This document shows, in pieces, positions 46,573 to 54,406 of a stretch of 64,000 bases of DNA. The position numbers were made by a program, and so were the translations under genes. The stretch covers positions 1 to 64,000 of the forward strand of contig JAIEFE010000018.1 in assembly GCA_029067085.1 (NCBI GenBank), in the 5' to 3' direction. The notes below the pieces were generated by a model. It saw nothing but the letters and a program-made list of their open reading frames with translations. It did not search any database and was not told the origin of the DNA. Origin of the DNA: Lachnospiraceae bacterium. GTDB taxonomy: Bacteria; Bacillota; Clostridia; Lachnospirales; Lachnospiraceae. Within the stretch, counting starts at the first letter, position 1, and every line of letters begins with the position of its first letter.

Positions 46573-47871
46573 CTATAACGCCGGGGCCATGCCTGCTGTT
46601 TCATTCTGGTATTGTGTTAAGGTGTTGCTTTCAGGCTGCGCCGCCTCCGGGAGCCGGTGATAGAGCCTGTGCTGTCTCAGGTCATACTTCACCGCCTGTT
46701 CCGCCTTGCTGCCCCTTGTGAGGAGCCACGCACTGTCAAGCGGCGTGTTAAGTATGGCGCTGACGGGCTTATTGGCCTGATAGCTGATATACCTTGCTGT
46801 CTCAAGGTCGCGCCCCGCACCAAGGCAGAGCAGGTTGTCACAGTTGTTGATTACCGTCATTGCCCTTGCCTGCCCGTAGAGCGATTCAAGCTGTGATAGG
46901 GACTGGATGATGACGCTGACGGAGATTTCCCGCGAACGTATCACGGATATGATTCTGTCAAAATCCGGTATCACCACGTTTGACGCGAAATCATCCAGAT
47001 AAAACCGGACAGGCACTTTCAGCCTGTGCCCCGGGCTTTTGTCCGCAAGGTCACAGAGGGTATGCAGTGCCTGCGTGTAGAACACGTTCGCAATCCGGTA
47101 CATGGAGTCGTCCGTATCGGATATGTTAAGGAACACCGCCGTCTTTTTCCTGCCAAGCTCTTTCAGGTTTATCTTCTTCGGGTTATCGAAAATCCCCTTT
47201 GCCCCGCCGAAAGAGAACGGCGCCAGCTTGGATGCAAGGAAGCTGAAGATACAGGCGGCGGTCTTTTCCGCATTGTCGGAAACGGATTTAAACAGCCGGT
47301 AGCGTGAGAGCGCGAAGCTGTCCGGGTCTACCACTTCCAGTTCCCTCATGAGGCTCTTATATTTCCCGTCCTTTCCCATCTCGCTGATAAGCCGCACCAC
47401 GCTCCCCAGATGGCGCTCCTCCCCCGGCAGGGTCTCAAGCACGTAGCTGATGGCGGATTCAAGGTAAATCCTTGCCGTCAGTTCCCAGTAGGGGTCGTGC
47501 CGGCTCTCGACGGGCATTAGGCAGGCGGCAAGGGTCAGGATATCCTGCTCCTGATAATGCCCCTCCCTGTCCTGGCGGATATAGGCAAGGGGATTATAGC
47601 CGTAAGGGGATAAGGCACAGTCGGCAAGGTTTATCTCCATCACCTTATAGCCCTCCTGTGCAAGGAGCGTTCCGACGTCTGAACAGAGCGCCCCTTTTGT
47701 GTCCGTAACAATCATGCTCCCGCTGCATTGCAGGATGTTCGGCTTGACATAGCCCCTTGTCTTGCCTGCGCCGCTCGGGCCTATGATTAAGTCGTTGTTG
47801 TTGAGCCCGGTCTGCCATGTGTCGTTGCTGATGGTATGCCCATCCGCAAGGATTCTGTAAGTATTGTCCAT
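46573..47871 (-). CDS. VirD4/TraG-type coupling ATPase lacking membrane helices
   Basis: 432 residues. Walker A is IIGPSGAGKTRGYVKP, Walker B FYLDDFASNVVIPDFDR, and YYQ-type SLSQLESLYGQ is a further family motif. It corresponds to the CD1115 family of conjugative elements, but starts right at the post-membrane strand (YRILADGHTISND), so the usual N-terminal helices are missing. GGAGGTGGGAAATATC precedes ATG 47871, which supports this as the true start. It could bind DNA and feed another element's channel (inference). It begins 16 bp after the ClpP-like gene. Confidence 0.88.
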   Translation of the reverse strand: MDNTYRILADGHTISNDTWQTGLNNNDLIIGPSGAGKTRGYVKPNILQCSGSMIVTDTKGALCSDVGTLLAQEGYKVMEINLADCALSPYGYNPLAYIRQDREGHYQEQDILTLAACLMPVESRHDPYWELTARIYLESAISYVLETLPGEERHLGSVVRLISEMGKDGKYKSLMRELEVVDPDSFALSRYRLFKSVSDNAEKTAACIFSFLASKLAPFSFGGAKGIFDNPKKINLKELGRKKTAVFLNISDTDDSMYRIANVFYTQALHTLCDLADKSPGHRLKVPVRFYLDDFASNVVIPDFDRIISVIRSREISVSVIIQSLSQLESLYGQARAMTVINNCDNLLCLGAGRDLETARYISYQANKPVSAILNTPLDSAWLLTRGSKAEQAVKYDLRQHRLYHRLPEAAQPESNTLTQYQNETAGMAPAL

Positions 47872-47887
47872 GATATTTCCCACCTCC

Positions 47888-48478
47888 TTATATCTCATGG
47901 ATGATGCGGTCGGCAAGGTGCCACGCAACCGCTTCTTCTGCGCTGAAATAGCTGTCTGTCTTTGTCTTCTCATAGACTTCCTCAATGGAATGCCCTGTGT
48001 GCCCTGCAAGGATGGAAGCGGTAATCTCCCTTGTTTCCATGAGGCGCCTGCTTGCTTCCTCCACGCTCAGGGCATTCCCTTTGATTCCAGTCGTGAGCGG
48101 GTCATGTATCATGACTTTTGCGTGCGGCAGGATGTCCCTCTCATTCCCAGCCGCAAACAGCAGTGAGCCCATAGACGCCGCCATGCCGACACACACGGTT
48201 CTTATCGGGCATGAGATTCCTTCCATCACGTCATACAGGGCAAGGCCGTCCGTGACGGAACCGCCGGGGCTGTTGATATACATGGTTATCTCTTTTTCCG
48301 GGTCTGCATGGTGCAGGTAACGGAGCTGTAAGATAAGCGAATAGACGGATTCCCTCGTTATCTCGCCCACCACCTCAACGGAACGGTGCTTTGAAAAGAG
48401 CTCGTCCTGTATCGGGCAGTAGGTCGTCCCCTCGGAACTTTCCTTGATGATGTTCGGTGTCATGAGAAATAGGTTCAT
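47888..48478 (-). CDS. ClpP-like serine protease
   Basis: 196 residues. The family triad is in place: Ser in GMAASMGSLL, His in KVMIHDPLT, and Asp in KTKTDSYFSA. INSPGGSVTDGLALYDV is the conserved GG.V..GLA strand. It resembles a host ClpP and could form a tetradecamer with Clp ATPases or act alone on element proteins. ClpP-like proteases are found in clostridial conjugative elements. It overlaps the upstream gene by four bases and is coupled to VirD4. Confidence 0.92.
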   Translation of the reverse strand: MNLFLMTPNIIKESSEGTTYCPIQDELFSKHRSVEVVGEITRESVYSLILQLRYLHHADPEKEITMYINSPGGSVTDGLALYDVMEGISCPIRTVCVGMAASMGSLLFAAGNERDILPHAKVMIHDPLTTGIKGNALSVEEASRRLMETREITASILAGHTGHSIEEVYEKTKTDSYFSAEEAVAWHLADRIIHEI

Positions 48479-48804
48479 GTGCGTTTCCCTCCTTTTTTCC
48501 AGATGATGTTTTTGTCACAGAACGGCTCAATGAGGATGCGGTAGATTATCTCGTCGCAGATAAGCTCCGGCATTTCCCCGCGGTATGCCTTTGCAAGAAT
48601 CTCCGCGATAAAGCTGTCGGACACATCCCCGTATGCCTCATCCGATGCCATGCAGTTATAAATGTCTGCGTAGTAAAAATTCCCGCGCATGTCGGACAGC
48701 GCACTGAAATAGCAGAGGGTGTCGAGCCAGCAGACAGCCGGGTATGTGTGCTCCTCGTTCCCGCAGGCGGCAAGCCTTTCTTCAAGCTTCTTCTTTTTTT
48801 CCAT
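48475..48804 (-). CDS. Small unknown element protein
   Basis: 109 residues, with GGAAGGAGGTACAGG before the ATG. Contains CWLDTLCYFSALSDM and a motif rich in aromatic residues. Overlap with the neighbours on both sides (ATGA-type with the ClpP-like gene) shows it belongs to the operon. No family recognised. Confidence 0.65.
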   Translation of the reverse strand: MEKKKKLEERLAACGNEEHTYPAVCWLDTLCYFSALSDMRGNFYYADIYNCMASDEAYGDVSDSFIAEILAKAYRGEMPELICDEIIYRILIEPFCDKNIIWKKGGKRT

Positions 48805-49123
48805 CCTGTACCTCCTTCCATACCCGGTAAGCTTCGTTCATGGGAGACGCAAACAGGCGTAAAAGCTGCCTGTGCGGGAGCACGCCCTGTCCGGGCCTTC
48901 TGCGCCTGCTTATCAGGACTGCCGCTTCACGGACAGTCATTTTTTCAAGCTGTTCCGGCGGTATGCCGAGCGCCATGCCCAGCCTCAGAGTGCAGCCTTT
49001 CATATAGTCTGACAGCGGCATATCGCCGAAAGCACGCACCGCACAGGCGTCATGTTCCGGGTGCACGCGGTATCTCCCTGCTTTTTCAAGCTGTTCCTCA
49101 AGCGGTATCTTTTTATATCCCAT
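48782..49123 (-). CDS. Small unknown element protein
   Basis: 113 residues, with GGGAGGAACCT before ATG 49123. Helical, with LEEQLEKAGRYRVHPEHDAC and REAAVLISRRRRPGQG, a basic region that could bind nucleic acid. It is the first gene of the operon that contains clpP-like, virD4 and DUF5688 genes. Confidence 0.6.
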   Translation of the reverse strand: MGYKKIPLEEQLEKAGRYRVHPEHDACAVRAFGDMPLSDYMKGCTLRLGMALGIPPEQLEKMTVREAAVLISRRRRPGQGVLPHRQLLRLFASPMNEAYRVWKEVQDGKKEEA

Positions 49124-49226
49124 AGGTTCCTCCCTCTCCGGCACTCTGCCGGGTCTTTACACTTTACAAAAAGGTAGCCGGGGCAGTGCAAGCTGCCCAA
49201 TGCCTTTTGTAAAATGTCAAGGAAGC

Positions 49227-49355
49227 GTGGCGGCGGGGGCGGGTGGGAAAGGGTGATGGTTCCTGCCGATGCCGCAGGCAGGCGTCCCGGGAAAAGGAAA
49301 AATCCCCCTGATATGACCGGTGCTGGACAGCAGGACAGCGCTTGACAATCCAAAC
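49227..49355. repeat. Element repeat, copy B
   Basis: Shares GGCAGGCGTCC, AATCCCCCTGATAT, CCGGTGCTGGA and GCGCTTGACAATCCAAA with copy A at 39036. It lies just upstream of the operon starting at 49123. Confidence 0.75.
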
Positions 49356-49400
49356 ATCCTTTATTAAAATGTCTATATGGCAACTTCTGTTTTAGCCGCT

Positions 49401-49495
49401 TGGGTGGTGGGCGGGCAGGAGCAGTAACAGGGTTTTTTATTGCAGGCGACGTGGATAAAAATAACCCCCTGATATTACCGGGTGCTGGTAGCACC
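49401..49495. repeat. Element repeat, copy C
   Basis: More divergent: GGGCGGGCAGGA, ACCCCCTGATATTACCGG and GTGCTGG are shared with copies A and B. It follows copy B by 45 bp. In the same gap, GTAGGGAA (49575) pairs with TTCCCTAC around an inner GGCGC-CGAAA-GCGCC hairpin, and TGTAGAACAG occurs twice. Confidence 0.65.
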
Positions 49496-49743
49496 AGACC
49501 ATAGAAACAACCTTATAAAATGTCTTTGTAGAACAGACTTCTATTTTGTGTAGAACAGGAATCGACTTTTTGTAGGGAAGGGTTCTACTTTCTGGCGCCG
49601 AAAGCGCCGTATTCCCTACGTCCCTCCTTATAGTATGGTCTTAATATGGGGGAATTTGGTAGAAACCTGAGCAGGGATGTGCAGAAAGTTCCCATGGGTA
49701 TGTAGCCCGGGTGTCTTTTTTTGCATTTACCGGGCAGGAATGG

Positions 49744-49771
49744 AAAAAACCGGGCAGTTTCCGCTGCCCGG
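49744..49771 (-). terminator. Terminator of the 49813-50214 gene
   Basis: CCGGGCAG pairs with CTGCCCGG; on the minus strand GGTTTTTTCC follows. It lies 42 bp after the stop. Confidence 0.75.
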
Positions 49772-49812
49772 CCTTTTAGATGATAGATAACAGTGTGGAT
49801 TTAAGATATGGA

Positions 49813-50214
49813 TTACCTCGCATTGAGGCCCCCGATAAAGACGATATAGCAGGCAAAATCGCCGATACGCTTCCTGTAATAGGGATTTTCCGATTCTTCC
49901 CCAAGCGTATCACGCCATGAAGCGGGTTTCCCCAGTATCTTCAGGTATCTTGCAAGCATGTTGAAAGCTATGATGACTTTATTATGACGGGAAGTACGGA
50001 CAGAATCCTCCGCCAGTTTCTCCTCCTTATCCCATAACGGCCAGTTGGATCGCGATTCGGAGTATTTTACGGCGGCAGTATACAGGTCTTTATAAAGTTC
50101 AAGGGCTTCTGTATCACCCTTGATTTCCCCTGCCATTTCCTGATGCAGGGCAGCCATCTCATCCAGGGTAAGGGACATGGGCTCTGGTTCATAATCTTCA
50201 TAGGTTGATAACAT
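49813..50214 (-). CDS. Unknown element protein
   Basis: 133 residues. GGAGGTGTGTCTG precedes ATG 50214. Helical, acidic N-terminus (YEDYEPEPMSLTLDEM), followed by a region with RSNWPLWDKEEKLAEDSV. No family recognised. Downstream of a small gene at 50315. Confidence 0.6.
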   Translation of the reverse strand: MLSTYEDYEPEPMSLTLDEMAALHQEMAGEIKGDTEALELYKDLYTAAVKYSESRSNWPLWDKEEKLAEDSVRTSRHNKVIIAFNMLARYLKILGKPASWRDTLGEESENPYYRKRIGDFACYIVFIGGLNAR

Positions 50215-50314
50215 CAGACACACCTCCAATTAAACGATAGTTACATTATACCAGCAGGCAGGCAGTGGGGCAACCGGGCATATCAGTCTGCCCCTTTCCG
50301 GATTAAAGAATCCG

Positions 50315-50506
50315 CTAGAACACATGCTTCATAACATCCACTATGATTGCACCGTAACTGTCCGCCTCGATATTTACACGCCTTTTGCCGCCGCCTTTGA
50401 ATGTAATCTGTACCGTATTATCATCTATCAGGGATAATTCTGTTACATCCAGATTCGCACACAGCAGGGTGTGTTCCAATACGGCAATGAACTCTTTTTT
50501 CTTCAT
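50315..50506 (-). CDS. Unknown small element protein
   Basis: 63 residues starting at ATG 50506 behind AAAGGGATAAATGAC. Two short helices and beta strands (TVQITFKGGGKRRVNIEAD) are visible. It follows the 50512-51453 gene by five bases and is translationally linked to it. Confidence 0.6.
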   Translation of the reverse strand: MKKKEFIAVLEHTLLCANLDVTELSLIDDNTVQITFKGGGKRRVNIEADSYGAIIVDVMKHVF

Positions 50507-50511
50507 GTCAT

Positions 50512-51453
50512 TTATCCCTTTCCCTGTAATTCTGACGGTTTTTCCCCTGTGATTGGTTGAATACAAGCGATATGGTCAGCGGCATAAAAAGCGTTTGCTG
50601 TGATTTGTCTCTGCCATGCGTTCGCTTTTGGAGACCATTTGAAACCGTTACTCTTTAATATGGTGCGGATTTCCTCGTCGGGTTTTTCATCAAAGAATAT
50701 CCGCAGGCGGTTATCCTCTTTATCCGGTTCCACATATCCACCATCGAACTGCCAGCCGGCATATATGGCCTCTGCCTTATGTTCCAGTTCCTCAATCCGC
50801 TTTTTCACTCTGCGGATTTCAGCCCCATTATTGGTAAACTGCCACTGGAGATATGGTGCTTTTCCATAATGCCACTTGGATTCCATATCAGATTTTAACT
50901 GATCATTCTGCTCCGGTGTTAGAAACGGGCATTTGTCCAATGTACCATTCTTTCGGTAGTAATCGTTGACAAACTTCATCGTCTCCTGTAATTCTTCCAG
51001 ATTTTCAAGCTTCTTCTTTAATTTTTCCACCGCACCCGGGTCGTCTGCGCTAATACCTCCTGTCCCTACGCCCCTTATTTTGTTCAGCAGTTCCTGAATA
51101 TCCCTCCATTCCTGCATGTTACGTTCTCTTGCGGAGTTCTGCTTTTCTTTTTTCCGCGTCGGGAAGTTTGCAGGCCCGGCAATCATCACAGAGGGTACAC
51201 GTGCGTCAATCGCATATCCGTTGTTCATGTTCTCCGCAAGTTTTCGGGCGTAGGTATCGAGCAGGCTGTCTATCTTTTCATGATACATAGGGTCAACGTG
51301 CTTTTTCTGTGCTTCGGCAATTTCTGCCGCCTTATCTACCATTGTCCTATATTCCTCTGTGGCTCTGCCGGGCTTGTACTCATAAAAGCTGTTCATTTCT
51401 TTCGCCCTGCGTGCGGCTTCCTCATTGATTTTGTAATAGGTAACATTGCTCAT
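50512..51453 (-). CDS. Large helical element protein (polyvalent-protein-like)
   Basis: 313 residues, ATG 51453 preceded by AAAAGGAGAG. Helical N-terminal half (TYYKINEEAARRAKEMNSFY, then a coiled region), then a strand-rich C-terminus: RIFFDEKPDEEIRTILKSNG, then FKWSPKANAWQRQIT. This C-terminal segment resembles the small domains found in polyvalent proteins of conjugative elements. The role is unknown; such proteins often protect incoming DNA. Confidence 0.65.
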   Translation of the reverse strand: MSNVTYYKINEEAARRAKEMNSFYEYKPGRATEEYRTMVDKAAEIAEAQKKHVDPMYHEKIDSLLDTYARKLAENMNNGYAIDARVPSVMIAGPANFPTRKKEKQNSARERNMQEWRDIQELLNKIRGVGTGGISADDPGAVEKLKKKLENLEELQETMKFVNDYYRKNGTLDKCPFLTPEQNDQLKSDMESKWHYGKAPYLQWQFTNNGAEIRRVKKRIEELEHKAEAIYAGWQFDGGYVEPDKEDNRLRIFFDEKPDEEIRTILKSNGFKWSPKANAWQRQITANAFYAADHIACIQPITGEKPSELQGKG

Positions 51454-51517
51454 TTCTTTAATCTCTCCTTTTCCGTGTTCCTGTTTGCGTTCATTTGTCT
51501 GTACGGAAATCCCGTTT

Positions 51518-51574
51518 TTATGGGATTCTTCCGTTGCCTGTGGGGCAGATTTCATAACCGCCTATTTTGCCCAT
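51518..51574 (-). CDS. 18-residue leader ORF at the head of the 51453 operon
   Basis: MGKIGGYEICPTGNGRIP starts behind the strong site AAAGGAGGAGTGATTC. Its frame overlaps another frame that leads towards the 51453 gene, starting at 51555 with a weak ribosome site. It could be a leader peptide, or an old start now separated by a frameshift. Confidence 0.4.
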   Translation of the reverse strand: MGKIGGYEICPTGNGRIP

Positions 51575-51724
51575 GAATCACTCCTCCTTTCGGGAGAGTG
51601 ACCGGCACAGGTTTCCTGTGCAGGAAGCGCAAAAAGATGTATAGTGGAAAACCATTAAGAAAAAAGCGCGATATCTCTGCTAGGCTCTTGTAGGGTAATC
51701 TTGTTGTACTTATTTTTTGTAATA

Positions 51725-51753
51725 TTGAATCTTTCCTGTGCTCATGCTATACT
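51725..51753 (+). promoter_or_regulatory. Sigma-A promoter for the 51841 gene
   Basis: TTGAAT (51725-51730), 17-base spacer, and TATACT (51748-51753), 88 bp before the ATG. A good vegetative promoter. Confidence 0.65.
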
Positions 51754-51840
51754 GTTTCTGACTTAATCGTTATGTGTTTTTACTGCTTAATATGGCAGAG
51801 GAAAAGAAGATAATTTTATCAAATATTAGGAGAATATAAA

Positions 51841-52131
51841 ATGTTAAGAGACGTTACATTAAAAGAGTTTTTAGATGATATTGGAGATAGTACCGTAAAT
51901 GTTGAACCCATTGAGCCCTATCGCATGATGCTTTTTCTGTCTGAAACAAAGGTAGAATTTGATGAATATTCTAACCTTGGCTTTGTGTGCAATGATGGTA
52001 ATGAAATACATTTTGACACTTCCTTTTTCTTGATTCATATAACATATGATGAGAACAAAGAACAGTATCAGCTTAAAATTAGCGATGATTCAGGTTGTTT
52101 ACTTGCTCTTTTTGTTGAAAAAAAAGATTGA
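51841..52131 (+). CDS. Small unknown protein near the right element end
   Basis: 96 residues behind AGGAGAATATAAA. Acidic, with alternating strands (EPYRMMLFLSETKVEFDEYS, then FFLIHITYD). It is AT-rich compared with the rest of the element. It has its own promoter and terminator. Function unknown; its location recalls the cargo or regulatory genes at element ends. Confidence 0.7.
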   Translation: MLRDVTLKEFLDDIGDSTVNVEPIEPYRMMLFLSETKVEFDEYSNLGFVCNDGNEIHFDTSFFLIHITYDENKEQYQLKISDDSGCLLALFVEKKD

Positions 52132-52153
52132 TAATGTGTTAGTGGAAAAACAT

Positions 52154-52191
52154 AAAAGCCTTATGAGACTTAATGACCTCATAGGGCTTTT
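52154..52191 (+). terminator. Terminator of the 51841 gene
   Basis: AAAAGCCTTATGAG and CTCATAGGGCTTTT pair over 14 positions with one G-T, flanked by A and T runs. Functions in both directions. Confidence 0.8.
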
Positions 52192-52275
52192 ACAATATTT
52201 ATAACAGTTCATCCAATAGTAGAAAAAAGCAAAAAGCCCGCATTCCTGCCGGGGATGTGTATGAGCAATGTTAAA

Positions 52276-52310
52276 TTTTTGTGTTACTTAAACCAAACTT
52301 CTCTTTATCT
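52276..52310. other. Right attachment junction (attR)
   Basis: Element half TTTTTGTGTTACTTAAACC (52276-52294) followed by AAAC and TTC (52299-52301), then the host half TCTTTATCTG. Combined with attL, the circle would carry TTTTTGTGTTACTTAAACC and its inverted copy around AAACTTC. Confidence 0.7.
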
Positions 52311-52515
52311 GTATTAATAACATAATCACCTTCATATGGTTTTAAATGCAGCCAGAAAAACATTCATTTGTATCTCCGCGTTTTTTATGACTTTTATCCA
52401 CAACAGGCACCGACGAAAAAAGCGCTGTTTCATAAGCTGTAAAAGCTTTTGTGTCACTGTTGTTTTCCCTACACAGGAAGATCCTTCTATAAAAATCAAT
52501 CTTTGTAAGGATTGA
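52302..52515 (-). pseudogene. 5' part of the split, decayed P-loop kinase gene
   Basis: The minus strand encodes QRLIFIEGSSCVGKTTVTQ, a P-loop with GSSCVGKT, then loses its frame. In another frame LHLKPYEGDYVINTDKEK continues across the junction into the tail at 34748-34847. The middle of the kinase domain is missing, so this gene is broken by deletion and frameshift, as well as by the element. Confidence 0.75.
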
Positions 52516-52520
52516 ACTTA

Positions 52521-52649
52521 TCACTTAGAATGAATTATTAAATCTCGTAATTCATCAAAATTGTAGTCTTTATATCTTTTTGAAGGACTCAATAATGAAG
52601 TAGTTGTTGCAGGTATATTCGCTAACACTTTATTTATATCTTTCTTCAT
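52521..52649 (-). CDS. 42-residue ORF upstream of the kinase relic
   Basis: Starts MKKDINKVLANIPATTTSLL and ends DELRDLIIHSK. It lies just before the P-loop relic on the same strand. It may be an upstream small gene or the N-terminal part of a larger broken gene. No strong ribosome site. Confidence 0.35.
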   Translation of the reverse strand: MKKDINKVLANIPATTTSLLSPSKRYKDYNFDELRDLIIHSK

Positions 52650-52883
52650 TTTAATACATTTTTATCATATCACTTGCATTCCTCATTTACCACTAAAAAA
52701 TAAGGACGCAGCAACCGCCACCCCCTACATGGCTTATCTATAAAAACCAATCAATTTCCTTTGCCGAAAGTAAAATATCAATATAACAATACATAGTTGC
52801 TATAGAAAAAACAATGTGATAGAATACTCTTTGCCAAACTCGAAAACAAAGTTGAATTTACTGATAAAGAAGCATTATGCACG

Positions 52884-54236
52884 ATGAAAACAAGAACAAA
52901 ATCTTATGAAATGGATTTCTGTGAGGGTTCTCTCTGGAAAAAGATATTTCTATTCAGTATTCCCCTGATGTTCTCCAACGTACTGCAGGTTGTGTTCAAC
53001 ATGTCCGATGTGGCTGTTGTAGGTAAGTTCGCGGGCCCCATCGCTCTTGGCGCTGTTGGTTCCACCAGCATCCTTGTAACCTTGTTTACGGGAATCCTGC
53101 TGGGACTGTCCAGTGGTGTCAATGCTCTCACGGCACTATACATCGGCTCCAAAAATGAAAAGGGTGTAAGAGAAACCGTACATACTGCCGCTATCCTTTG
53201 CTTTTGTACCGGCGTATCCATTACTTTGCTTGGAATCGCCTTTTCCCGGCCTATTCTGACTGCTATGCATACCAAGGAGGAACTGATTGAAGATGCCCTC
53301 ATCTATCTGAGAATCTACTTGCTGGGAATGCCTGCGCTGGGGATATTTAACTTTGGTAACTCTGTCCTGAGCGCTGCCGGTGACACAAAAAGGCCCCTTT
53401 ATTTTTTAAGTTTGGCTGGTGTCTTGAATGTACTGATGAACCTGTTTTTTGTCATTGTATGCCGCATGAATGTGGCAGGTGTTGCGATTGCCAGTATTCT
53501 TGCACAGTATTTTTCTGCAGCGATGGTCCTTGTCCTTCTTCTGCGAACAAAGGAATGCTTCGGCCTTAAACCGGGCGCCCTGAAAATTACCCCGAATAAA
53601 CTGCTACGAATCATACGCATTGGAATTCCATCCGCTTTTCAATACGCTATTTTCGCTCTTGCAAACCTGTTCGTGCAAACGGGCGTAAATTCTTTTGATC
53701 ATGTGATGGTGGAGGGAAATTCAGCCGCCAGCAATGCCGACCCGCTGGTATATGATATGATGGCCGCCTTTTATACTGCATGCACCAGTTTTATCGCCCG
53801 GAACTATGGAGCACAGAAAAAAGACCGCATCCGAAAAAGTTTCCTCATCTGTATGTTTTACTCTTTTCTGGTTGGTCTGATTCTGGGTGTGGGAATTTAT
53901 CTGCTGCGTTATCCCTTTCTAGGATTGTTTACCAACGACAGTTCTGTAATCAATGCCGGTATCAAACGCTTATCCGTGATGGCGCTTTCCTATTCCGTAT
54001 CTGCATTTATGGATAATTCCATTGCCGCATCCAGAGGACTGGGAAGAACCATACTTCCCACTGTTATGGTCATCCTTGGTTCCTGCGTTTTCCGCATTTT
54101 CTGGATCTATACGGTGTTTGCTTACTTCAAAACGATTGAATCATTGTATCTGCTATATGTGTTTTCCTGGCTTATCACCGCGATAGCGGAGATTCTGTAT
54201 TTTATTAAAATATTCCGTAAAATCCAGGTATCGTAA
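52884..54236 (+). CDS. MATE family efflux transporter
   Basis: 450 residues with 12 helices. MATE features: LWKKIFLFSIPLMFSNVLQV at the N-terminus, VVGKFAGPIALGAVGSTS, and FNFGNSVLSAAGDTKRPLY in the first lobe, repeated in the second. It would export cationic drugs or metabolites in exchange for Na+ or H+. No regulator is adjacent. The ribosome site is poor. Confidence 0.93.
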   Translation: MKTRTKSYEMDFCEGSLWKKIFLFSIPLMFSNVLQVVFNMSDVAVVGKFAGPIALGAVGSTSILVTLFTGILLGLSSGVNALTALYIGSKNEKGVRETVHTAAILCFCTGVSITLLGIAFSRPILTAMHTKEELIEDALIYLRIYLLGMPALGIFNFGNSVLSAAGDTKRPLYFLSLAGVLNVLMNLFFVIVCRMNVAGVAIASILAQYFSAAMVLVLLLRTKECFGLKPGALKITPNKLLRIIRIGIPSAFQYAIFALANLFVQTGVNSFDHVMVEGNSAASNADPLVYDMMAAFYTACTSFIARNYGAQKKDRIRKSFLICMFYSFLVGLILGVGIYLLRYPFLGLFTNDSSVINAGIKRLSVMALSYSVSAFMDNSIAASRGLGRTILPTVMVILGSCVFRIFWIYTVFAYFKTIESLYLLYVFSWLITAIAEILYFIKIFRKIQVS

Positions 54237-54406
54237 TGGCTATGAATAGCTTCCCAAATATTACAAGCAGTCTTGACACCATAGCTGGATATATTGCTAT
54301 GCAGGCCGGAGAATTGCCAAATACATGAAATACCTGTATAATATTCTTATACAAAATCAAAATACGCAAAGGTGATTTCTCAGGTTTATAAAACAGGAGG
54401 TAGAAC

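Larger units (their letters stand above)
34848..52301. mobile_element. Serine-recombinase integrative element, about 17.45 kb
   Basis: Bounded by GGTTTAAGTAACACAAAAA at 34848-34866 and by its inverted copy at 52276-52294, as expected for the two arms of a dyad attP after serine-recombinase integration. TTC occurs at both junctions (34845-34847 and 52299-52301). Removal of the element restores an open frame and the near-palindrome AGAGAATTTCTCT. Cargo: recombinase, helicase/primase, Rep-like protein, SSB, VirD4-type ATPase, ClpP-like protease, secreted protein and several unknowns. No relaxase, VirB4 or VirB6 was seen, so it is mobilisable or decayed rather than self-transmissible. Base composition is more GC-rich than the flanks. 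Confidence 0.82.
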
